NCBI RefSeq assembly: GCF_009755275.1
Contig: NZ_WQLA01000003.1
Location: forward strand, 665,310-729,309
Reading direction: 5' to 3'
Origin: Mucilaginibacter aquatilis
Lineage (GTDB): Bacteria; Bacteroidota; Bacteroidia; Sphingobacteriales; Sphingobacteriaceae
DNA length: 64,000 bases
Positions 26,187 to 36,225 of the stretch are shown in pieces. A program made the translations under genes and the position numbers. Position 1 is the first letter of the stretch, and each line of letters opens with the position of its first letter. The notes under the pieces were generated by a model. It was not told the DNA's origin, made no database searches, and saw only the letters and a list, made by a program, of their open reading frames with translations.

Positions 26187-27839
26187 ATGAAACTTCGATT
26201 CATTGCTAAGTTACTTTTTAGGGACTTTTTTATGCACAATACCTTACTTCAATTTCTTCTTCTTTTAACAGTAGCATTTCTGCTGATATTACTCGCCCGT
26301 CGTTTAAAAATTGCTTATCCCATATTTCTGGTGCTGGCAGGTTTAATCATCAGTAATATACCGGGCATGCCGGTAATCAATATTGAACCCGACCTTGTCT
26401 TTTTGATATTCCTCCCCCCGCTTTTATATGAGGCGGCCTGGTGGACATCGTGGAATGAGTTCTGGAAATGGAAGCGTCCTATATCGTTACTGGCCTTTGG
26501 GCTGGTGTTTTTAACGTCATCTGTAGTTGCGTATACGGTGTCATCCTTTATACCCGGCTTTACGTTAGCAACAGGCTTTTTACTCGGCGGTATAATTTCA
26601 CCTCCTGATGCTATAGCAGCAACCTCGGTTTTAAAAAGCATAAGGGTTCCAAAACGAATCATCACCATACTTGAAGGCGAAAGCCTGGTAAACGATGCCT
26701 CAAGTTTAACGGTATTCAGGTTTGCTTTGGCTACGGCAATAGCAGGTCATTTTTCTTTTCAGGATGCATCGGTGAGTTTTGTAACTGTTACTATAATGGG
26801 GATAGTTATTGGCTTGGCCGTTGCTCATGTTATATACTTAATTCACAGATTTCTCCCAACCACTGCAAGTATCGACTCAGCGTTTACCCTAGTTGCACCG
26901 TACCTGATGTACCTGGCTGCCGAAGAATTCCATTTTTCAGGCGTTATGGCAGTAGTAAGCGGTGGATTGTTTTTATCATACCGGTCGCACGAAATATTTG
27001 TTGATGGTCAAAGTCGTTTGCAAACCCTAAATGTTTGGTCAACCATATCCATTATACTAAACGGACTTGTCTTTATAATGATTGGACTTGGTTTGCCCGG
27101 TATAGTTGCCGGCTTGGAGGGCTACTCATTAATGCAGGCCTCAGTTTATGGCTTACTGGTAAGTGCTTTGGTTATTGCAATACGCATGGCATGGATATAT
27201 CCGGCAACCTTTGTACCGCGTTGGTTGTTTAAAAGCCTGCGTTTAAAGGAACCTCCTCCGGGTTGGAAAGGACCATTTGTTATTGGCTGGGCAGGCATGC
27301 GTGGCGTTGTATCGCTTGCGGCGGCTTTGTCATTACCCTTAACGGTTACTGATGGCCAGCCCCTACCCGAACGTAATCTTATCATCTTTATAACATTTGT
27401 AGTAATATTGGTTACCCTTGTTTTTCAGGGCCTCACACTACCCTGGATTATTAAATTGCTCAACATACAAGAGGTTGATGTTATGATACCAATTGAGCAG
27501 CAGGAAGCAGAGATAAGGATTCGCTTAACTAAAGCTGCTATTGACAGGCTTGAGCATGATTACAAGCAGGACCTGGCAAATAACACTTTATTAGCTGCAC
27601 TTAGGGACGAGTATGAGAGCAACCTCAATAACACCAGCCAAAAACTGGAGTGTATGGAATGCGCCCAAAATGGTAAAAGAGAATTGGCCGTTTACCGGCG
27701 CGTTATAAAAGACATTTACAAAGCTCAGCGCAAAGAGCTTTACCTATTACGTAAGTACAAGCTGTTTTCTGACGATGCCATTCGTAAAGAAGAAATGCAG
27801 ATAGATATCTCAGAAATGAGAGTCGATACTCTTCAATAA
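26187..27839 (+). CDS. Na+/H+ antiporter of the CPA1 (NhaP-like) family
   Basis: The 550-residue protein has about 12 membrane segments and the CPA1 motifs FLPPLLYEAAWW, LGGIISPPDAIAATSVL and ILEGESLVNDASSL (the ND ion-binding pair), with WAGMRGVVSLAAALSLP near residue 370. A hydrophilic C-terminal tail of about 110 residues contains CMEC and basic helices. It exchanges Na+ or K+ for protons at the inner membrane, giving pH and salt homeostasis. The second in-frame ATG at 26232 (MHNTLLQFLLLL) starts closer to the first membrane helix and may be the true start. Confidence 0.92.
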   Translation: MKLRFIAKLLFRDFFMHNTLLQFLLLLTVAFLLILLARRLKIAYPIFLVLAGLIISNIPGMPVINIEPDLVFLIFLPPLLYEAAWWTSWNEFWKWKRPISLLAFGLVFLTSSVVAYTVSSFIPGFTLATGFLLGGIISPPDAIAATSVLKSIRVPKRIITILEGESLVNDASSLTVFRFALATAIAGHFSFQDASVSFVTVTIMGIVIGLAVAHVIYLIHRFLPTTASIDSAFTLVAPYLMYLAAEEFHFSGVMAVVSGGLFLSYRSHEIFVDGQSRLQTLNVWSTISIILNGLVFIMIGLGLPGIVAGLEGYSLMQASVYGLLVSALVIAIRMAWIYPATFVPRWLFKSLRLKEPPPGWKGPFVIGWAGMRGVVSLAAALSLPLTVTDGQPLPERNLIIFITFVVILVTLVFQGLTLPWIIKLLNIQEVDVMIPIEQQEAEIRIRLTKAAIDRLEHDYKQDLANNTLLAALRDEYESNLNNTSQKLECMECAQNGKRELAVYRRVIKDIYKAQRKELYLLRKYKLFSDDAIRKEEMQIDISEMRVDTLQ

Positions 27840-27918
27840 CAATAATGGAAATTGTTTACTGTAAAAAAGTTAAATATATACTTTCAAAATGAAAGTACTT
27901 TTATATATTTGAACACGA

Positions 27919-28269
27919 ATGAATTTAACATATATCATGTCACATCAAATTACAGCAATACCGCAAAATTCTTCTTCCTTGAAATTACGTATGCTTATTG
28001 GCGGCAGCGTAGCACTTGTACTCATCGCTATCTTTTTGTTGCCTGTAAAAAATGTACGGCCCGAATGGGGACAATTTTGGATGGTAAGGCCCTTTATTAT
28101 AGTTCCGCTTGCAGGCGCAACGGGTGGTGCAGTATCTTACTATTTAACTAAACTCTTACCGCAAAGCGGATGGGTAAAGGTGGCCACGGTTTTATTGAGC
28201 CTGTTGATATACATTATTGGTCTATGGTTGGGAACGGTATTAGGTTTGGCAGGTACGCTATGGGATTAA
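27919..28269 (+). CDS. Small membrane protein, three TM segments, often labelled 'KefB-like' in this group
   Basis: The 116-residue protein (or 110 from the ATG at 27937) has three membrane segments: MLIGGSVALVLIAIFLLPV, FIIVPLAGATGGAVSYYL and VLLSLLIYIIGLWLGTVLGL, with the conserved ending GLAGTLWD. Similar short proteins in Sphingobacteriaceae carry the automatic label 'potassium transporter KefB', which their size does not support. Function is unknown. It follows the CPA1 antiporter by 79 bases on the same strand. Confidence 0.75.
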   Translation: MNLTYIMSHQITAIPQNSSSLKLRMLIGGSVALVLIAIFLLPVKNVRPEWGQFWMVRPFIIVPLAGATGGAVSYYLTKLLPQSGWVKVATVLLSLLIYIIGLWLGTVLGLAGTLWD

Positions 28270-28278
28270 GTATATTGC

Positions 28279-28319
28279 AAAAAAGAGGTCATGCCAAATT
28301 ATTAGCAGGACCTTCTTTT
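28279..28319. terminator. Bidirectional terminator between convergent genes
   Basis: An imperfect inverted repeat (AAAAGAGGTC...GACCTTCTTTT with a one-base bulge, plus inner GC pairs) between the convergent membrane-protein and SDR genes. Poly-A and poly-T flanks allow use in both directions. Confidence 0.6.
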
Positions 28320-28329
28320 GTTGTTTATG

Positions 28330-29094
28330 CTAGTTATTCAACCTAATAAAGCCTCCATCAATAGCATAGTCAGATCCGGTAATAAAGCCGGCTTCTTCCG
28401 AGCACAGGTATAAGGCAAGTGCTGCTATTTCATCGGGTTTGCCCATACGGCCAATGGGTTGACTTTTGGATAATTTATCAAACATCTCTTCTTCTTGTCC
28501 TGCATAATTTTTAGCTATAAAGCCGTCAACAAACGGAGTATGTACGCGTGCAGGTGATATGCTGTTGCTTCGAATATTGTCGTGCAGGTAATCTCGTGCT
28601 ATGGACATACTCATGGCATGTATTGCACCCTTGCTCATGCTGTATGCAAACCTATCGGCAATACCAACCGATGAAGCAATTGATGCCATACTTACAATAA
28701 CACCACCACCACTATTTTTCATCAAAGGTATAGCAGCGTAAAAGCAGTTGTAAGCGCCTTTTACATTTACGTTGTAAACGCGTTCAAAATCAGCTTCGGC
28801 TGTTTTTTCAACGTTTCCAACATGAGCAATGCCTGCGTTATTTACGAGGATATCAACTTTGCCAATGCCCGCAAACAACTCAACTATTTGCTGCTGATTG
28901 GTTACGTCGCCGCTATACGCAAATGCCAGTCCACCCTCGGCTTTAATTTCGTCAAGTGTTTGCTGAGCAGCATCGGTATTTAACTCAACAATATGCACGG
29001 TGGCACCTTGTTTGGCAAACAACTTTGATATGGCTTTACCTATACCACTGCCGCCACCTGTAATTACGGCCGATTTATTTTTTAAACTAAACAT
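28330..29094 (-). CDS. Short-chain dehydrogenase/reductase (SDR, FabG-like)
   Basis: The 254-residue classical SDR has the cofactor motif TGGGSGIGKAISKLF, the NNAG motif (ILVNNAGIAH), the catalytic Ser in IVSMASIASSVG and YSMSKGAIHAM (YxxxK), and a typical C-terminus CSEEAGFITGSDYAIDGGF. Asp/Glu after the second beta strand (VELNTD) suggests NAD rather than NADP. It resembles sugar or hydroxy-acid dehydrogenases of Bacteroidota, but the substrate is not defined. The gene is monocistronic. Confidence 0.9.
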   Translation of the reverse strand: MFSLKNKSAVITGGGSGIGKAISKLFAKQGATVHIVELNTDAAQQTLDEIKAEGGLAFAYSGDVTNQQQIVELFAGIGKVDILVNNAGIAHVGNVEKTAEADFERVYNVNVKGAYNCFYAAIPLMKNSGGGVIVSMASIASSVGIADRFAYSMSKGAIHAMSMSIARDYLHDNIRSNSISPARVHTPFVDGFIAKNYAGQEEEMFDKLSKSQPIGRMGKPDEIAALALYLCSEEAGFITGSDYAIDGGFIRLNN

Positions 29095-29358
29095 GTTATT
29101 AACTTCGTTTACGTATTGTTATCAGTTGGATATAATTTATGCTATGCAGATAACTGCAAATTAAGCGTCAATATAAATGGCTTGCAAATAAATATTTTAA
29201 GCAACCGTGCTGCTAATTTATTTTAGCATGTTCGTGTACTATTTTACCTAACCACAAGTTATTAATTTAGCATATTTGCGATTAATATAATGCGATACTT
29301 GTAACATTTGCGTTAAATATTATGCATTTTAATTTTTTGTCTATATTAGCAGCCATAA

Positions 29359-29751
29359 ATGAAATGGTTAGTTAGGATATTTCTGCCTTTAAGCCTTATC
29401 TTGTTTTGCGACCTGGCATTAACTGCTAATTCGCTGCAAGACAGGGATATTTTTGGCTATACATCCGCAACCCATGTTTCTCTAAAAGCTGATAAAGGCA
29501 CAAAATTTACCAGCAAGCACAAGCATAAAAATCATCACAATGTTCCCGATGAGGAGCTTAAAGATGATACCGACGAATCATCAACAAACAAAAAGCTATC
29601 GGCTCATGATGATTTTTCTTCGCATTTCTTTTACACAAGGGTAGCTGCCATCAACGGCCATTACCTAAAATCATGCTTCTGTTTAAGCCGTTGTATTCAA
29701 TATCCGGCATCTAATAAATTATACCGCTCTATAAGCGTTTTCCGTATCTGA
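29359..29751 (+). CDS. Small secreted His/Lys-rich protein upstream of the RND operon
   Basis: The 130-residue protein has an N-terminal signal (MKWLVRIFLPLSLILFCDL) and a mature part containing the charged cluster KHKHKNHHNVPDEELKDD, rich in His, Lys and acid residues. The C-terminal part carries two cysteines (SCFCLSRC) and ends SVFRI. I recognise no family. Its location 160 bases before the efflux operon and same strand suggest it may be co-regulated with it. The histidine-rich part could bind metal, which is speculative. Confidence 0.55.
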   Translation: MKWLVRIFLPLSLILFCDLALTANSLQDRDIFGYTSATHVSLKADKGTKFTSKHKHKNHHNVPDEELKDDTDESSTNKKLSAHDDFSSHFFYTRVAAINGHYLKSCFCLSRCIQYPASNKLYRSISVFRI

Positions 29752-29912
29752 TTTTAATCTTCTTTGCAGTGCAATGTTCTGTTGCCTGCATTTCTGTTTC
29801 CCTTTGAATTAGCCATCATGTGTACTAATTCGGTAGGGATTTGCGCGTCCCTGTTTTATTCACACCGCTAAAAATAGCAATCAATCTTTCCGATTAATAT
29901 TTATAAACTATC

Positions 29913-30992
29913 ATGAAGTATTTATTCGTGGTTACAGGTTTGTGCGTTGCACTATGCCATACCAGCTGTAAGCAAAAAGAAAAGCAAAAAGAAGAAGAGT
30001 CAAAGCTTTTAGTAACAAGTCCGTTAAAAATGGACACCTCAATTGTAAATGAATATGTATGCCAGGTGCGCTCCATACGGCATATTGAGTTACGCGCCCA
30101 GGAGCGTGGCTATCTTGAAAAAAGCTTTGTAGATGAAGGCCAGTTTGTAAAAAAAGGCCAGCTACTTTTTCAAATTATGCCCAAGCTTTACGGCGCCGAA
30201 ATTGACAAGGCAAAAGCCGAAGTTGATCTTTCGCAAATTGAATATCAAAACACCAAAAAGCTGCGCGACAGTAACATCGTAGCTCCTAATGAACTGGCTA
30301 TGGCCAAAGCAAAGCTAAATAAATCAAAGGCTGAACTTTCTTTGATGAAGGTGCACTACCAATTCACCGAAATACGCGCTCCTTATGATGGTTATATTGA
30401 CCGTCTGCAGGTGCGTATAGGTAGTTTGCTTGATGAGGGTGACTTGCTCACCACTTTAAGCGACAACAGCCAGATGTGGGTTTACTATAACGTACCCGAA
30501 GCCGAATATCTTGATTATAAAACACAAGGCAGCCAAAAAAAGCAAACGGTAAATTTATTAATGGCCAATCATCAAGTATTTAAGTACCCAGGTGTGGTTG
30601 AAACCATTGAGGCCGATTTTGATAATGAAACCGGAAACATACCCTTCAGGGCCACCTTCCCTAACCCAGATGGGCTTTTACGTCATGGCGAAACTGGTAA
30701 TGTTGAAATGACCGTACCTCTTAAAGATGCCCTTATTATACCGCAAAAGGCAACTTTTGAGGTACTGGAAAAAAAGTACGTTTATGTTGTTGATAATGCC
30801 AACCGCGTACACGCCCGCGAAATTACCATAGGTGCCGATATGGCCGATTTATATGAGATACGTTCAGGATTAAATGCAAATGATAAAATTTTGCTTGAAG
30901 GCCTGCGTAAGGTAAACAACGACGATAAGATTGCTTACAACTATGTAAACATGAGAAAGGTATTGCCTGAATTAAGGTTACATGCCGAATAG
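29913..30992 (+). CDS. Efflux RND transporter periplasmic adaptor (HlyD/MFP family)
   Basis: The 359-residue lipoprotein has a lipobox near HTSC and the membrane-fusion protein order: barrel-sandwich half (RAQERGYLEKSFVDEGQFVKKG), a short alpha-hairpin (about residues 90-150), the second lipoyl half (EIRAPYDGYIDRLQVRIG), a beta-barrel and a membrane-proximal domain (GLRKVNNDDKI). It links the inner-membrane pump to the outer-membrane channel. The gene begins the three-gene operon and is 22 bases before the permease. Confidence 0.93.
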   Translation: MKYLFVVTGLCVALCHTSCKQKEKQKEEESKLLVTSPLKMDTSIVNEYVCQVRSIRHIELRAQERGYLEKSFVDEGQFVKKGQLLFQIMPKLYGAEIDKAKAEVDLSQIEYQNTKKLRDSNIVAPNELAMAKAKLNKSKAELSLMKVHYQFTEIRAPYDGYIDRLQVRIGSLLDEGDLLTTLSDNSQMWVYYNVPEAEYLDYKTQGSQKKQTVNLLMANHQVFKYPGVVETIEADFDNETGNIPFRATFPNPDGLLRHGETGNVEMTVPLKDALIIPQKATFEVLEKKYVYVVDNANRVHAREITIGADMADLYEIRSGLNANDKILLEGLRKVNNDDKIAYNYVNMRKVLPELRLHAE

Positions 30993-31014
30993 CTAATCCT
31001 TTAAACTTCCTAAA

Positions 31015-34000
31015 ATGTTTAATAAATTCATTCAAAGACCAGTACTTGCTATTGTACTGTCGCTGGTTATTGTATTTATGGGGGCACTGGCTATCGAAAC
31101 TTTACCCGTTTCACAGTTCCCATCTATTGCGCCACCTATGGTGGTGGTAAACATAGCATATCCCGGTGCCAGTGCCGATGTACTGGTTAATTCGGTTTTA
31201 ATACCAATGGAGAAAGCCATTAACGGCGCTCCGGGTATGAAATACATGACATCAGATGCCACCAGCGCAGGTGAAGCAACCGTTCAGGTTGTGTTTGATT
31301 TAGGTACTGATCCTAACCAGGCCGTAGTAAACGTAAAAAACCGTATTGAGCAAATTACTAATCGCCTGCCCGAATTGGTGCAGCGTGAGGGTTTGATAGT
31401 GAGCTACACCTCTCCTAACATGTTAATGTACGTTAACTTGTACAGTACCGACCCTAAGGCAAATGAAAACTTTCTGTACAACTTTGCCGGTGTTAATATT
31501 GTTAACGAAATAAGCCGCCTTAAAGGTGTTGGTAGTGCCAAAATATTAGGCAGCCGCCAATATGCTATGCGCGTTTGGTTAAAGCCTGATCGTATGCGTG
31601 CCTACAACGTATCAACCGATGAGGTTATGGAGGCGCTTTCTCAGCAAAGTATCATTGGTTCTCCAGGTCGTTTGGGGCAAAGCACAGGCAAACGCTCGCA
31701 ATCATTAGAGTATGTGCTTACTTATAAAGGCAGGTACAGTAAGCCCGAAGAATATAAAGATGTTATTATACGTGCCAACAAAAACGGTGAAATTCTTTAC
31801 TTAAAGGATATAGCTGATGTTGAATTGGGCAGTGAGTTTTATGATATTTACTCTAACATGGATGGGCACCCATCTGCTGCTATTACCTTAAAACAAACCT
31901 ACGGAAGTAATGCAAGTGACGTTATTAAAGAGGTTAAAGCCAAGTTAGAGGAAATCAAGAAAACATCATTCCCTCCCGGAATGGACTACCAGATTAGCTA
32001 TGACGTTTCGAGTTTCCTTGATGCATCAATCGAAAAGGTAATACATACATTGGTTGAGGCATTTGTGCTGGTAGCTTTTGTAGTATTCATCTTCCTTGGC
32101 GATTGGCGCTCAACGTTAATACCGGCAATAGCGGTTCCTGTATCGTTGATCGGCGCCTTCTTCTTCATGCAGTTGTTCGGATTAACCATAAACCTGATAA
32201 CGCTGTTTGCGCTTGTGCTGGCTATTGGTGTGGTGGTTGATGATGCCATTGTGGTGGTTGAAGCCGTGCACGCAAAAATGGCCGAAGAGCACTTATCCCC
32301 TTTCAAAGCCGTAAAGCAGGTTTTGCAGGAAATAAGCGGAGCCATTATAGCTATCACATTCCTCATGACGGCGGTATTTGTGCCGGTAACATTCATGACG
32401 GGTCCTGTTGGTATATTTTACCGACAGTTTGCAATTACCATGGCTACGTCAATTGTAATATCAGGTATAGTAGCGTTAACGCTTACTCCGGTTTTATGTG
32501 CCATGATATTGAAGCCACATGGTGCCCATAAAAAGAAAACGATAGTAGACAAAGCCTTAGACGGTTTCAACAACGTTTTTGAAAAGGTTACAGGCAGATA
32601 TACAAGTTTGCTAACCGTTATCGTTAACCGCCGTACGGTTACATTTGGTTTGTTACTGGCTTTTTGCGCTGGTATATACTTTACCGCCGATTCATTGCCT
32701 ACCGGTTTCATTCCAAATGAAGACCAGGGACAAGTTTATGCCATCATTCAAACCCCTCCGGGTTCAACGCTTGAGCGTACCAACGCCATATCGCACGAAC
32801 TTCAAAAAATTGCCGAACATGTAGACGGCGTTCAATCGGTATCGGCACTGGCGGGTTATGAGGTATTGACAGAAGGTCGTGGTTCAAACGCCGGTACTTG
32901 TTTAATTAACTTAAAAGACTGGTCAGAACGTAAGCATTCAGCAAAAGAGATTATTGAAGAACTTGAAGAAAAAGCGCATGAAATACCCGGCGCAACTATT
33001 GAGTTTTTTGAACCACCGGCTGTACCAGGTTACGGAGCGGCAGGCGGTTTCTCATTACGTTTGTTAGATAAAACCAATTCAGGCGATTACGCATCATTTG
33101 GTAAAGTAAATGAAGAGTTTATGACGGCCCTTAAAAAGCGTAAAGAGCTTACTGGTTTATTTACCTTTTTCGCATCGAACTATCCGCAGTATGAGTTAGA
33201 GATTGATAATAAGGCCGCCATGCAAAAAGGTGTTACTATAAGCACGGCAATGAACAATTTATCAATACTAATAGGTAGTACCTACGAGCAGGGCTTTATT
33301 AGGTTTGGTAACTTTTTCAAGGTATATGTGCAATCATCACCTGAGTATCGTGCTTTGCCCGAAGATGTTTTGAAGCTGTATGTAAAAAACAACCGGGAAG
33401 AGATGGTTCCATACTCAGCCTTCATGAAAATAAAAAAGAAGCAGGGGCTGAATGAAATTACCCGCTTCAATATGTATACCGCATCGGCCATTAACGGTGC
33501 GCCGGCCATTGGCTACAGTAGCGGTGAAGCTATAAAAGTTATACAGGAAGTTGCCAAAGAAACTTTACCAAGAGGTTATGATATTGATTGGCTTGGCCTA
33601 TCAAAAGATGAAGTTGGCCGTGGTAATGAGGCAGTCTACATTTTTATTGTTGTACTCATATTTGTTTACATGGTGTTGGCTGCTCAATATGAAAGCTTCA
33701 TCATTCCGTTGGCGGTTATCTTCTCATTGCCTGCCGGTGTATTCGGTGCATTTATACTGCTTAAAATTATGGGCCTTGCCAATGATATTTATGCTCAAGT
33801 AGGTTTGGTAATGCTTGTTGGGTTACTGGGTAAAAATGCGGTATTAATAGTTGAGTTTGCCATTCAAAAACATCAGCAAGGGTCAACGGTGCTCGAAGCC
33901 GCTATTGAGGGTGCAAAGGTGCGCTTCCGCCCTATTTTAATGACTTCGTTTGCGTTTGTGGCAGGTTTAATTCCATTGTTGTTTGCATCAGGTCCGGGGG

Positions 34001-34254
34001 CTATAGGTAACCGTACCATTGGTGCATCATCTGCAGGCGGTATGTTGTTTGGTACCATATTCGGGGTAATTATTGTGCCTGGCTTGTATTACATATTTGG
34101 CACACTTGCCGACGGCCGCAAGCTTATTAAAGACGAGGATGAAACTCCGCTTACCGAAGATTTTACTCATAGCAATAAGAAAAAGAAAAAGTTTTGGTTT
34201 CTGAAATCAAAAAACCAGGAGTTGATCATTAACGCAGATAATACCCATGAATAA
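31015..34254 (+). CDS. RND multidrug efflux permease (HAE1, AcrB-like)
   Basis: The 1079-residue protein has 12 predicted membrane helices, two large periplasmic loops and the proton-relay motif GVVVDDAIVVVEAVHAKM with the Asp pair equivalent to D407/D408 of AcrB. The N-terminus (MFNKFIQRPVLAIVLSL) and the VPVSLIGAFFFMQLFG segment match HAE1 pumps. It uses proton-motive force to expel hydrophobic compounds. The C-terminal cytoplasmic tail is Lys-rich (SNKKKKKFW). The stop overlaps the start of the outer-membrane gene by eight bases. Confidence 0.95.
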   Translation: MFNKFIQRPVLAIVLSLVIVFMGALAIETLPVSQFPSIAPPMVVVNIAYPGASADVLVNSVLIPMEKAINGAPGMKYMTSDATSAGEATVQVVFDLGTDPNQAVVNVKNRIEQITNRLPELVQREGLIVSYTSPNMLMYVNLYSTDPKANENFLYNFAGVNIVNEISRLKGVGSAKILGSRQYAMRVWLKPDRMRAYNVSTDEVMEALSQQSIIGSPGRLGQSTGKRSQSLEYVLTYKGRYSKPEEYKDVIIRANKNGEILYLKDIADVELGSEFYDIYSNMDGHPSAAITLKQTYGSNASDVIKEVKAKLEEIKKTSFPPGMDYQISYDVSSFLDASIEKVIHTLVEAFVLVAFVVFIFLGDWRSTLIPAIAVPVSLIGAFFFMQLFGLTINLITLFALVLAIGVVVDDAIVVVEAVHAKMAEEHLSPFKAVKQVLQEISGAIIAITFLMTAVFVPVTFMTGPVGIFYRQFAITMATSIVISGIVALTLTPVLCAMILKPHGAHKKKTIVDKALDGFNNVFEKVTGRYTSLLTVIVNRRTVTFGLLLAFCAGIYFTADSLPTGFIPNEDQGQVYAIIQTPPGSTLERTNAISHELQKIAEHVDGVQSVSALAGYEVLTEGRGSNAGTCLINLKDWSERKHSAKEIIEELEEKAHEIPGATIEFFEPPAVPGYGAAGGFSLRLLDKTNSGDYASFGKVNEEFMTALKKRKELTGLFTFFASNYPQYELEIDNKAAMQKGVTISTAMNNLSILIGSTYEQGFIRFGNFFKVYVQSSPEYRALPEDVLKLYVKNNREEMVPYSAFMKIKKKQGLNEITRFNMYTASAINGAPAIGYSSGEAIKVIQEVAKETLPRGYDIDWLGLSKDEVGRGNEAVYIFIVVLIFVYMVLAAQYESFIIPLAVIFSLPAGVFGAFILLKIMGLANDIYAQVGLVMLVGLLGKNAVLIVEFAIQKHQQGSTVLEAAIEGAKVRFRPILMTSFAFVAGLIPLLFASGPGAIGNRTIGASSAGGMLFGTIFGVIIVPGLYYIFGTLADGRKLIKDEDETPLTEDFTHSNKKKKKFWFLKSKNQELIINADNTHE

Positions 34255-35683
34255 CAAAACCATATTAAGGGGATTAGCAGTTGCCTGCCTGTCGGTTGTT
34301 TACGGGGCCTGCTCTATTCCAAAAATTACTACACGTGAAGCTAACAAAGCCACCCCCGATTCTTACGGACAAGTTGCGTTAGACACTACGAATACAGCTA
34401 AAACCAATTGGAAGGTGTTTTTTAATGATGAACACCTTAATGCCCTTATTGATACCGCGCTCAAAAATAACCAGGAGCTTAATATTACTTTACAGGACAT
34501 TGAAATTGACCGTAACGAAATCAAGACCCGCAGAGGCGAATACCTACCCTTTATTGGACTAAAAGCCGGTGCCGATTTAGAGAAGGTGGGCCGTTATACC
34601 AGCCGTGGTGCCAGCGAGGCTACTACAGAAATTAAGCCAGGCAAAGAAACGCCCGATCCGCTACCAAATTACCTGGTGGCAGCTTATGCCACTTGGGAAC
34701 TTGATATTTGGCATAAGTTGCGCAATGCGAAGAAAGCTGCCGTTGCCCGTTACTTGTCAACCGTTGAGGGTAAAAACTTTATGGTGACCAACCTTATCAG
34801 TGAAATTGCCGATTCGTATTATGAATTATTAGCGCTTGATAATCAACTCGATATTGTGAAGCAAAACATCGTAATTCAGAATAATGCATTGCGAATTGTA
34901 CGTATTCAAAAAGAAGCAACCCGGGTTACTGAACTGGCTGTACGCCGTTTTGAAGCACAGGTGCTGAGTACACGTAGCTTGCAATTCGATATTCAACAGC
35001 AAATAGTTGAAACGGAGAACCGCATTAATTTTTTATTGGGCCGTTACCCGCAACCTATTGCACGCGATAAGGATAGCTTTGAGGCGTTAAAGAACGTGGA
35101 TATACAATCAGGCTTGCCTTCACAATTGCTTACGAATCGTCCGGATATACGCCAGGCGGAAATGGCACTTGCAGCGGCTAAGCTCGATGTTAAAGTTGCC
35201 AAGGCGCAATTTTACCCATCACTGGGTATATCTGCATCTATAGGTTACAATGCATTTAATCCGTCTTACTTGTTTAACACGCCGCAATCTTTGCTGTATT
35301 CAATTGGCGGAGATTTAATAGCACCGTTTATTAACCGTAATGCCATTAAAGCAGTTTACGGTACAGCAAACGCCAGGCAGTTACAGGCAGTGTTTAACTA
35401 CGAACGCACAATTTTAAACGCTTATATGGAGGTGGCCAATCAGTTGTCAAAAATGGGCAACTTAGAAAAAAGCTTCGACCTGAAATATCAGCAAGTGCAA
35501 AAGTTGTCGCAATCCATCAATATATCAAATGACCTCTTCAAGTCAACCCGCGCCGATTATATGGAAGTGCTGATGACACAGCGTGATGCGCTTGAAGCAA
35601 AATTTGATTTAATTGAAACCAAGAAACAACAGATAAACGCCCGTATTAACGCGTACCAGGCGCTTGGTGGTGGCTGGCAGTAA
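34247..35683 (+). CDS. RND efflux outer-membrane lipoprotein (TolC/NodT/OprM type)
   Basis: The 478-residue protein has a lipobox at YGACS and two outer-membrane efflux protein repeats. Motifs include ALKNNQELNITLQDIEI near the first repeat, LLTNRPDIRQAEMAL and AKAQFYPSLGISASIGY in the second half, and SRADYMEV-like TRADYMEVLMTQRDALEA near the end. It forms the trimeric channel for the preceding pump. The overlap with the permease gene and a strong terminator after it define the operon end. Confidence 0.94.
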   Translation: MNNKTILRGLAVACLSVVYGACSIPKITTREANKATPDSYGQVALDTTNTAKTNWKVFFNDEHLNALIDTALKNNQELNITLQDIEIDRNEIKTRRGEYLPFIGLKAGADLEKVGRYTSRGASEATTEIKPGKETPDPLPNYLVAAYATWELDIWHKLRNAKKAAVARYLSTVEGKNFMVTNLISEIADSYYELLALDNQLDIVKQNIVIQNNALRIVRIQKEATRVTELAVRRFEAQVLSTRSLQFDIQQQIVETENRINFLLGRYPQPIARDKDSFEALKNVDIQSGLPSQLLTNRPDIRQAEMALAAAKLDVKVAKAQFYPSLGISASIGYNAFNPSYLFNTPQSLLYSIGGDLIAPFINRNAIKAVYGTANARQLQAVFNYERTILNAYMEVANQLSKMGNLEKSFDLKYQQVQKLSQSINISNDLFKSTRADYMEVLMTQRDALEAKFDLIETKKQQINARINAYQALGGGWQ

Positions 35684-35745
35684 AAGAATAACTATAGGCA
35701 GCAGTTACTTGCTGTAGTTATAGTTGTGTTTGAGTGTGGTGTTTT

Positions 35746-35776
35746 GAAGGGAGGTTTCGGCCTCCCTTCACTTTTT
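35746..35776 (+). terminator. Intrinsic terminator of the RND operon
   Basis: Perfect 9-bp stem GAAGGGAGG / CCTCCCTTC with a TTTCGG loop, followed by ACTTTTTC. Confidence 0.85.
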
Positions 35777-35795
35777 CAAAAAGTTGTATTAAGCT

Positions 35796-36062
35796 TTAAA
35801 AAACAGATTTCCAGATCTTGAAAACGTTCTCGTACCGATGGCCCGCATCTCTAATGATAAGCGAGAGATGTTGACGACGTATAGGTACATGCTGATCAAT
35901 CACACTGTAAATTTGCTGCAGGCAGTTGCCTAAACGGTGTTCAAAATCGGCAGTACTTATTTGTACAAGTATTTGGTCGCGCAAAAGTGATACAGAATTG
36001 CCACCACCTAACTCGCGTTTTAAAAGCTCAATAATGGCGTTTTGAAGTTCAAATGCTGCCAT
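35796..36062 (-). CDS. Small conserved-looking protein of unknown function
   Basis: The 88-residue protein starts MAAFELQNAIIELLKREL and has mixed helix/strand pattern with IIRDAGHRYENVFKIWKSVF at the C-terminus. Codon use looks like its neighbours and the start is an ATG with normal upstream sequence. No signal peptide, membrane segment or motif was recognised. It faces the RND operon tail and is separated from the next minus-strand gene by a terminator for that gene. Confidence 0.5.
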   Translation of the reverse strand: MAAFELQNAIIELLKRELGGGNSVSLLRDQILVQISTADFEHRLGNCLQQIYSVIDQHVPIRRQHLSLIIRDAGHRYENVFKIWKSVF

Positions 36063-36170
36063 AATTTGTAAATAATTGGTTAAGTCAAAACTACATAGTA
36101 CACCTTAAAGGAGTGATAGTTTTTTGCAACTTTCCTGTTACAAAGCATATTCTAATTTCTATTAAAAATT

Positions 36171-36205
36171 AAAAAGTCCTGCTCTTTTTAAAAACAGGAC
36201 TTTTT
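36171..36205 (-). terminator. Intrinsic terminator of the IPT/TIG operon
   Basis: Perfect 11-bp repeat AAAAAGTCCTG / CAGGACTTTTT with a 13-base loop and a T-run on the minus strand, 20 bases after the stop of the IPT/TIG lipoprotein. Confidence 0.8.
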
Positions 36206-36225
36206 GACGTATAAATTGTGGAACT

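Noticed and set aside
27852..28151. 99-codon frame before and over the small membrane protein
   Set aside because: Overlaps the 116-residue membrane protein in another frame and lacks membrane or domain pattern.
31998..32396. 132-codon frame antisense to the RND permease
   Set aside because: Low-complexity Thr/Ala-rich translation opposite conserved membrane helices, a usual shadow.
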